From contig NZ_DRGM01000119.1 of NCBI RefSeq assembly GCF_011050055.1, positions 1 to 37,585 of the forward strand: 37,585 bases of DNA, given 5' to 3'. Below the pieces are notes generated by a model. It was not told the DNA's origin. It was given only the letters and a program-made list of their open reading frames with translations, and searched no databases. Both the position numbers and the translations under genes were made by a program. Source of the DNA: Pseudoalteromonas prydzensis. Lineage in GTDB: Bacteria > Pseudomonadota > Gammaproteobacteria > Enterobacterales > Alteromonadaceae. Each line of letters begins with the position of its first letter. Within the stretch, counting starts at the first letter, position 1. Below, in pieces: positions 33,305 through 37,585 of the stretch.

Positions 33305-34105
33305 ATGACAGACTCTGTAACCGATATTCGTTTTGGCGGTATAAAACGCTTATATGGACAACAACAATTTGCATGGCTGCAAAGCGCACACTTTTGTGTC
33401 ATAGGCATTGGTGGTGTTGGCTCTTGGGCCGCAGAAGCATTAGCAAGAACTGGGGTTGGCAAGCTAACGCTGATTGACCTTGATGATATTTGTGCCACTA
33501 ATGTCAATCGGCAAATTCACGCGCTAACGGGCACTGTGGGTGAAGCTAAAGTTGAGGCGATGAAAACTCGCTGTGAGCTTATTAACCCAGCATGTGAAAT
33601 CAAGGTGATTGATGATTTCATTACTCTGGACAACATTGCGGAACATATTCAAAACTTTGATTATGTGATTGATTGCATTGATGCAGTGAAAGAAAAAGCA
33701 GCGCTAATAGCGCACTGTAAACGTAACAAAATACCGGTGATCACCACAGGTGGTGCCGGTGGGCAAACTGATCCTAGCCAAATAACCTTTGGTGATGTTG
33801 CAAAATCGACCCAAGATCCTTTGCTTGCGAAAGTACGCTATATTTTGCGTAAGCAGTACAACTTTAGCAGCAACCCTAAACGTAAATTCAATATCGATTG
33901 TGTCTATTCCACAGAGCAACTGGTTTATCCTGGTACGGATGGCAGTGTGTGTCATGCAAAACAAAATGCCGATGGCAGTATGAATATGGATTGTAATAAT
34001 GGCTTTGGCTCTGTGACTATGATCACTGGCAGTTTTGGCTTTTTTGTCGCGGCTAAAGCGGTGCGTAAATATTTAGACCGCTGCGCTCGTAATATCAAAG
34101 GCTAA
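33305..34105 (+). CDS. tcdA: tRNA threonylcarbamoyladenosine dehydratase TcdA (CsdL)
   Basis: ATP-dependent E1-like enzyme that cyclises t6A37 of tRNA to ct6A. 266 residues (268 in E. coli). The nucleotide-binding motif GIGGVGS is at 34-40, the DLDDICATNVNRQ adenylation region at 58-70, GGAGGQTDP near 149-157, and the C-terminal MITGSFGFFVAAKAVR. In E. coli it works with the CsdA-CsdE sulfur relay. Here csdE and csdA lie directly beyond its end on the other strand. Its stop codon overlaps the csdE stop codon by four bases. It starts right at the end of the pseudouridine synthase gene, so it is probably co-transcribed with the kdsB group. Confidence 0.96.
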   Translation: MTDSVTDIRFGGIKRLYGQQQFAWLQSAHFCVIGIGGVGSWAAEALARTGVGKLTLIDLDDICATNVNRQIHALTGTVGEAKVEAMKTRCELINPACEIKVIDDFITLDNIAEHIQNFDYVIDCIDAVKEKAALIAHCKRNKIPVITTGGAGGQTDPSQITFGDVAKSTQDPLLAKVRYILRKQYNFSSNPKRKFNIDCVYSTEQLVYPGTDGSVCHAKQNADGSMNMDCNNGFGSVTMITGSFGFFVAAKAVRKYLDRCARNIKG

Positions 34106-34515
34106 TTTTTTTGTTGCGCCATGGTTTGAATTCGTTCAACCATGGCCTTGATACCATTACCGCGGGATGGGCTTAAATACTGAATAAGTCCCAATCGTTG
34201 AAATTCTGCAAAGGCATTGGTGTTTATCACTTGCGCTGGGGTTAAGCCATTATACAAGGCTAACACAATTGCCAGTAAGCCTTTAACAATTCGCGTATCA
34301 GAGTCTCCCACAATAACCAAGGTATTCTCTTCTAGATCAAAATCTAAATACAGCCAAACTTTACTTTCACAGCCAGGCACCAGGGCATCGTTGGTTTTTA
34401 ATACCTCAGGCATAGGCGGTAATTGTTTTCCTAGTAGCATTATTTCTCGGTATTTTTGTTGCCATGCTGGCGCACTTTCAAGGGATTGCGCAATTTCTTT
34501 AAACGTTTTAATCAT
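34102..34515 (-). CDS. csdE: Sulfur acceptor protein CsdE (SufE family)
   Basis: SufE-like protein that takes persulfide sulfur from the cysteine desulfurase. 137 residues, with the acceptor Cys49 in LVPGCESKVWL and the C-terminal LGLIQYLSPSRGNGIKAM typical of SufE/CsdE. Choice of CsdE over SufE rests on the partner csdA 13 bases upstream and tcdA next door. No other suf genes are in view. It is convergent with tcdA, sharing four bases at the stop codons, and no hairpin terminator is seen between them. Confidence 0.88.
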   Translation of the reverse strand: MIKTFKEIAQSLESAPAWQQKYREIMLLGKQLPPMPEVLKTNDALVPGCESKVWLYLDFDLEENTLVIVGDSDTRIVKGLLAIVLALYNGLTPAQVINTNAFAEFQRLGLIQYLSPSRGNGIKAMVERIQTMAQQKN

Positions 34516-34528
34516 GTCTTATCCGAAT

Positions 34529-35743
34529 TTAGTCTAATAACGCGATGCACGCTTGCAAAGCTGCGATGAATAAATCAACGTCTTGGTGATTATTATAAAA
34601 TGCGAAACTGGCGCGAACACTGCCGTTTATAGCTAAATGTTGCATCAGTGGTTGGGTACAATGATGACCACTGCGAACTGCGATACCAAAACCATCTAAT
34701 AACGTAGCAATATCGTAAGGATGTTCATCTTTGTAATTAAAGCACAGGGTACCAATATTGCTTTTTAGGTCGCTGTAAATGGTTATACCATCGATGGCTT
34801 GCAGTTTTTCTGCGGCATAATTAAAAATAGCTTGTTCATGAGCATAGACATTAGTCGTATCTAATGCGTTCAAATACTCAATTGCGTGGGCAAAAGCAAT
34901 CACAGCAGCGATATTTGGCGTACCAGACTCAAACTTAGCGGGTGCTTGGCGAAAGGTTGCAGCCGTTAATGTGACTGTTTCAATCATTTCCCCACCGGTT
35001 TGATAGACACTGAGACTATTTAATTTCTCATAACGTCCATATAAACCACCTAAACCCGTTGGGCCGAGCATTTTATGTGCTGAAAAAACATAAAAATCGC
35101 AATCCAGTTGCTGTAAATCAGGTTGTAAATGTAAAGCTGCCTGTGCACCATCAACAAGGGTAATGGTATTTTGTTGTTTTGCTGCGTGTAAAATCGTTTC
35201 CAGAGGGGTGATATTACCCAGTGCGTTAGATGCGTGCGTGATTGCAAGCACCGTTGGCTTGTGTTGCTGAATAAATTCAACACATTGCTGAATATTAAAA
35301 CGACCATTTTGCTGTAAAGGCAAGGCCAGTAGCGTTGCCCCAGTGCGTTTTGCAAGTTGTTGCCATGGCACGATATTGGCGTGATGTTCTAACGCAGAAA
35401 TAACAATGGTAGCATTGCTATTTAGTTGCTCAGTTAAGCCGTTGGCAACAAGGTTTATCGCTTCTGTTGCGCCTTTGGTCCAGACTAGCTCATTGACGGC
35501 AATATTAAAAAAGTCAGCGACTGTCGCTCTGGCTTGTTCATAGGCGTGGGTAGCTTGCTCACTGAGGGTATGGCGGCCGCGATGCACATTGGCGTTGTTA
35601 CGCGCGTAAAACTGCTCAGTGGCAGTGATCACCGCTAATGGCTTTTGTGTGGTCGCTGCTGAATCAAGATAAACCAGCGGTTGCTCGTTAATAAGTTGCG
35701 TCAGAGCAGGGAAGTCTGCACGGATTTTTTCTACATCAAACAT
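34529..35743 (-). CDS. csdA: Cysteine desulfurase CsdA (group II, SufS/CsdA type)
   Basis: PLP enzyme converting cysteine to alanine and enzyme-bound persulfide for CsdE. 404 residues (401 in E. coli CsdA). The PLP lysine is Lys224 in FSAHKMLGPTG, Asp198 is in LVDGAQ, His121 is in LEHHAN, and the active-site Cys362 is in SGHHCTQPLM. The short loop around the cysteine marks a group II enzyme. The ATG at 35743 has a promoter candidate at 35792-35819 upstream. csdE follows after 13 bases. Name choice between csdA and sufS rests on the csdE and tcdA neighbours. Confidence 0.9.
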   Translation of the reverse strand: MFDVEKIRADFPALTQLINEQPLVYLDSAATTQKPLAVITATEQFYARNNANVHRGRHTLSEQATHAYEQARATVADFFNIAVNELVWTKGATEAINLVANGLTEQLNSNATIVISALEHHANIVPWQQLAKRTGATLLALPLQQNGRFNIQQCVEFIQQHKPTVLAITHASNALGNITPLETILHAAKQQNTITLVDGAQAALHLQPDLQQLDCDFYVFSAHKMLGPTGLGGLYGRYEKLNSLSVYQTGGEMIETVTLTAATFRQAPAKFESGTPNIAAVIAFAHAIEYLNALDTTNVYAHEQAIFNYAAEKLQAIDGITIYSDLKSNIGTLCFNYKDEHPYDIATLLDGFGIAVRSGHHCTQPLMQHLAINGSVRASFAFYNNHQDVDLFIAALQACIALLD

Positions 35744-35791
35744 AACGTTTCAACATCTAACATAACAAGCCGAATTTAAAAATGAGCGAGA

Positions 35792-35819
35792 ATTGTAATC
35801 AGTTTATGATTTTTCTCAA
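35792..35819 (-). promoter_or_regulatory. Promoter candidate for csdA-csdE
   Basis: On the minus strand TTGAGA and TACAAT, each 5 of 6 to consensus, are 16 bases apart, just upstream of csdA. Confidence 0.55.
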
Positions 35820-35830
35820 GAGCAGAACAC

Positions 35831-35857
35831 AAAAAAGGCCGCAAATGCGGCCTTTTT
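35831..35857 (-). terminator. Terminator of gltA
   Basis: A perfect stem (A run plus GGCCGCA, then TGCGGCC plus T run) with a very short loop lies 16 bases past the gltA stop codon. On the minus strand it ends in a T run. Confidence 0.9.
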
Positions 35858-35872
35858 AGCATTAAATAACGA

Positions 35873-37159
35873 TTAACGCTTGTCAGTTGCTACGTAGTCA
35901 CGGTGAGTGTGACCAGTATAAAGCTGACGTGGACGGCTGATCTTATGACCAGGTTGAGAAAGCATCTCATCCCAGTGCGTGATCCAGCCTACAGTACGTG
36001 CCATTGCGAAGATCACAGTGAACATGCTAGTAGGGATACCGATTGCTTTTAAAATGATACCTGAGTAGAAATCTACGTTAGGGTAAAGTTTCTTCTCAAC
36101 AAAGTATGGGTCTTCAAGTGCAATTTGCTCAAGCTTCATCGCGATATCAAGTAATGGATCTTGAATGTTAAGTTCAGCTAACACTTCGTGACAGGTTTGA
36201 CGCATTACGGTTGCGCGTGGGTCGAAGTTTTTGTAAACACGGTGACCAAAGCCCATAAGACGGAACGGATCTGCTTTATCTTTTGCTTTAGCAACGTATT
36301 CATCAATACGGTCAACTGAACCAATTTCTTCTAGCATGTTTAAACATGCTTCGTTAGCGCCGCCGTGCGCAGGGCCCCAAAGTGAAGCAATACCCGCTGC
36401 AATACATGCATATGGGTTAGCACCAGAAGAGCCAGCTAAACGTACTGTAGACGTTGATGCATTTTGCTCGTGATCAGCATGCAGCATAAAGATTTTATCC
36501 ATTGCTTTAGCAGTCACTGGATTAACTTTATATTCTTCAGCTGGTACAGAGAACATCATATGTAAGAAGTTTTCTGCGTAGCTTAAATCATTACGTGGAT
36601 AAACAAACGGTTGACCAACATTATATTTGTAAGCCATCGCCGCAATTGTCGGCAACTTCGCAATTAATTTAATTGCACTGGTTTTACGCTGCGTTGCATC
36701 CGTAATATCAAGGTCTTCATGATAAAAAGATGATAATGCACCGACTACACCACACAGCATTGCCATTGGGTGAGCGTCAAAACGGAAGCCTTGGAAGAAA
36801 TTTGCAATCTTTTCATCTAGCATAGTGCTATGGGTGATTTCTGATGCAAAAACAGTGTATTGTTCTTTCGTAGGTAACTCACCGTTTAATAGCAAATAAC
36901 ATAACTCAACGTAATCTGAGTCTTCTGCTAACTGCTCAATCGGGTAACCGCGATGCAGTAGGATACCTTTACCGCCATCAATGTAAGTGATTGAAGATTC
37001 ACAAGAACCAGTCGACATGAAACCTGGATCATAGGTAAAGTGGCCGTGAGCACCTAACGTACGTACGTCAATTACATCTTGACCGGCAGTGCCTTGGTAA
37101 ATTGGAAGTTCGATTGGATCTAGACCATCAATATGGACCGTGGCTTTCTTATCCGCCAT
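35873..37159 (-). CDS. gltA: Citrate synthase, type II
   Basis: Condenses acetyl-CoA and oxaloacetate to citrate at the TCA-cycle entry. 428 residues, the usual length of the hexameric NADH-sensitive type. The catalytic residues are His265 (WGPAH), His306 (GFGHRVYK) and Asp363 (NVDFYSG), one off the E. coli numbering because of Met1. The C-terminus SRPRQLYTG is typical. AGGAG eight bases before the ATG supports the start at 37159. It diverges from sdhC as in E. coli. Confidence 0.98.
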   Translation of the reverse strand: MADKKATVHIDGLDPIELPIYQGTAGQDVIDVRTLGAHGHFTYDPGFMSTGSCESSITYIDGGKGILLHRGYPIEQLAEDSDYVELCYLLLNGELPTKEQYTVFASEITHSTMLDEKIANFFQGFRFDAHPMAMLCGVVGALSSFYHEDLDITDATQRKTSAIKLIAKLPTIAAMAYKYNVGQPFVYPRNDLSYAENFLHMMFSVPAEEYKVNPVTAKAMDKIFMLHADHEQNASTSTVRLAGSSGANPYACIAAGIASLWGPAHGGANEACLNMLEEIGSVDRIDEYVAKAKDKADPFRLMGFGHRVYKNFDPRATVMRQTCHEVLAELNIQDPLLDIAMKLEQIALEDPYFVEKKLYPNVDFYSGIILKAIGIPTSMFTVIFAMARTVGWITHWDEMLSQPGHKISRPRQLYTGHTHRDYVATDKR

Positions 37160-37228
37160 CTATTTATCTCCTATTAAGATAACAACTCTGATTGTTATGT
37201 TCTGAATCTGTTTAAGCACATTCTTTTC

Positions 37229-37259
37229 ATTTTAACGTGAAAGAGGGGGTTAAAGTCAA
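37229..37259 (-). promoter_or_regulatory. Promoter candidate for gltA
   Basis: On the minus strand TTGACT (37254-37259) and TAAAAT (37229-37234) are separated by 19 bases, a long spacer. TTAAAA would give 18. The leader would be about 60 bases. Confidence 0.4.
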
Positions 37260-37357
37260 TTTTTATAAACATTATGCACAAATGTATAATAAATATTCTG
37301 ACGGGATTAAATATTATACCATTGGCTAATTCGCAAACGTCTCTAACTAAACAAGAA

Positions 37358-37386
37358 TTGTAAAAAGACCTTTGGCTATATATACT
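37358..37386 (+). promoter_or_regulatory. Promoter candidate for sdhC
   Basis: TTGTAA and TATACT (5 of 6) have the ideal 17-base spacing. The predicted start near 37393 gives a leader of about 176 bases. Confidence 0.5.
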
Positions 37387-37423
37387 ATCGAAGGTTTTAT
37401 ACCGTATTGTCTGTAGGTAAATG

Positions 37424-37447
37424 TAATTTTTGCAGCTAATTTTTGCA
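37424..37447 (+). repeat. Two 11-base direct repeats in the sdhC leader
   Basis: TAATTTTTGCA occurs at 37424-37434 and 37437-37447, a 13-base period, downstream of the sdhC promoter candidate. Confidence 0.6.
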
Positions 37448-37491
37448 TAAATGTGAACTTTGTTGCTAAAAAGAGCTTTGCTTAGATAGTT

Positions 37492-37516
37492 CCATCAGAA
37501 AATCGTTTCCTGATGG
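37492..37516 (+). other. Stem-loop upstream of sdhC
   Basis: CCATCAG and CTGATGG form a perfect 7-bp stem around 11 bases, 52 bases before the sdhC start. There is no T tract, so it is not a terminator. Confidence 0.45.
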
Positions 37517-37568
37517 GTTAAGAAAAACAAGTAGATGAGCTCCTAGTGGGCAAGATGGGCAAGTAACT

Positions 37569-37585
37569 GTGAAAAAGCAAAGACC
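37569..37585 (+). CDS. sdhC: Succinate dehydrogenase cytochrome b556 subunit SdhC, first codons only
   Basis: GTG AAA AAG CAA AGA CC reads M-K-K-Q-R-P and runs off the window. E. coli SdhC has KKQRPVNLDL at its start, and sdhC diverges from gltA there too. A stop codon lies in frame 31 bases upstream and no other start codon lies between, so GTG 37569 is the likely start. Only about six codons are visible, so the call leans on context. SdhC is the membrane anchor and haem/quinone subunit of complex II. Confidence 0.7.

Larger units (their letters stand above)
37160..37568. promoter_or_regulatory. Divergent gltA-sdhC regulatory region
   Basis: 409 bases without a gene. It holds a gltA promoter candidate on the minus strand (37229-37259), an sdhC promoter candidate (37358-37386), two 11-base direct repeats (37424-37434 and 37437-37447) and a stem-loop (37492-37516). 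No complete CRP-type palindrome was found. Confidence 0.7.

Noticed and set aside
34085..34130. Terminator between tcdA and csdE
   Set aside because: There is a T run after tcdA but no stem before it.
37448..37470. CRP-like half site AATGTGA upstream of sdhC
   Set aside because: The second half does not match TCACA, so no dyad site is supported.

Overview
The window looks like a piece of chromosome from a marine gammaproteobacterium of the order Alteromonadales, most likely Pseudoalteromonas or a close relative. This is an inference. It rests on the AT-rich coding sequence, the neighbour order pyrD-zapC-rlmL-uup and comEC-msbA-lpxK-ycaR-kdsB (both also found in enteric bacteria), a large 1613-residue NAD-glutamate dehydrogenase, an NhaC-type sodium/proton antiporter, and a gltA gene that diverges from sdhC. 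No prophage, insertion sequence, CRISPR array, tRNA or rRNA gene was seen. Almost everything is chromosomal housekeeping packed tightly together.

Layout. Bases 2-1417 hold the C-terminal two thirds of the periplasmic protease Prc, cut by the window edge. Then come nhaC (1590-3053), pepN (3098-5692) and a small DUF2835 gene (5696-5917). Bases 6164-13092 hold a four-gene envelope module: a DUF1302 outer-membrane-type protein, a DUF1329 periplasmic protein, a YCF48-like repeat protein and a 774-residue RND permease. This is the least understood and most interesting part of the window. A large NAD-dependent glutamate dehydrogenase follows (13303-18144).

Bases 18259-26041 run through pyrD, zapC, rlmL (rlmKL), a glutaredoxin-like protein, uup and an exported DUF3466 protein, ending in a strong terminator shared with a convergent DUF2062 membrane gene on the minus strand (26146-26652). 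DUF2062 and comEC overlap head to head. From comEC (26632) to tcdA (34105) the plus strand is an extremely compact chain: comEC, msbA, lpxK, ycaR, kdsB, a RluA-type pseudouridine synthase and tcdA, most of them overlapping or touching. The chain meets csdE and csdA on the minus strand tail to tail. The window closes with gltA on the minus strand, a 409-base regulatory region, and the first codons of sdhC at the right edge.

How the genes work together. msbA, lpxK and kdsB make and flip the lipid A/Kdo core of lipopolysaccharide. csdA, csdE and tcdA form the sulfur relay and cyclase set for the cyclic t6A modification of tRNA, here in a convergent arrangement. rlmL, the pseudouridine synthase and uup act on rRNA and ribosomes. 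gltA and sdhC are TCA-cycle entry points, and the glutamate dehydrogenase feeds 2-oxoglutarate into the same cycle. The DUF1302/DUF1329/YCF48/RND set is best read as an uncharacterised cell-envelope transport system with its own promoter and a palindromic operator candidate.
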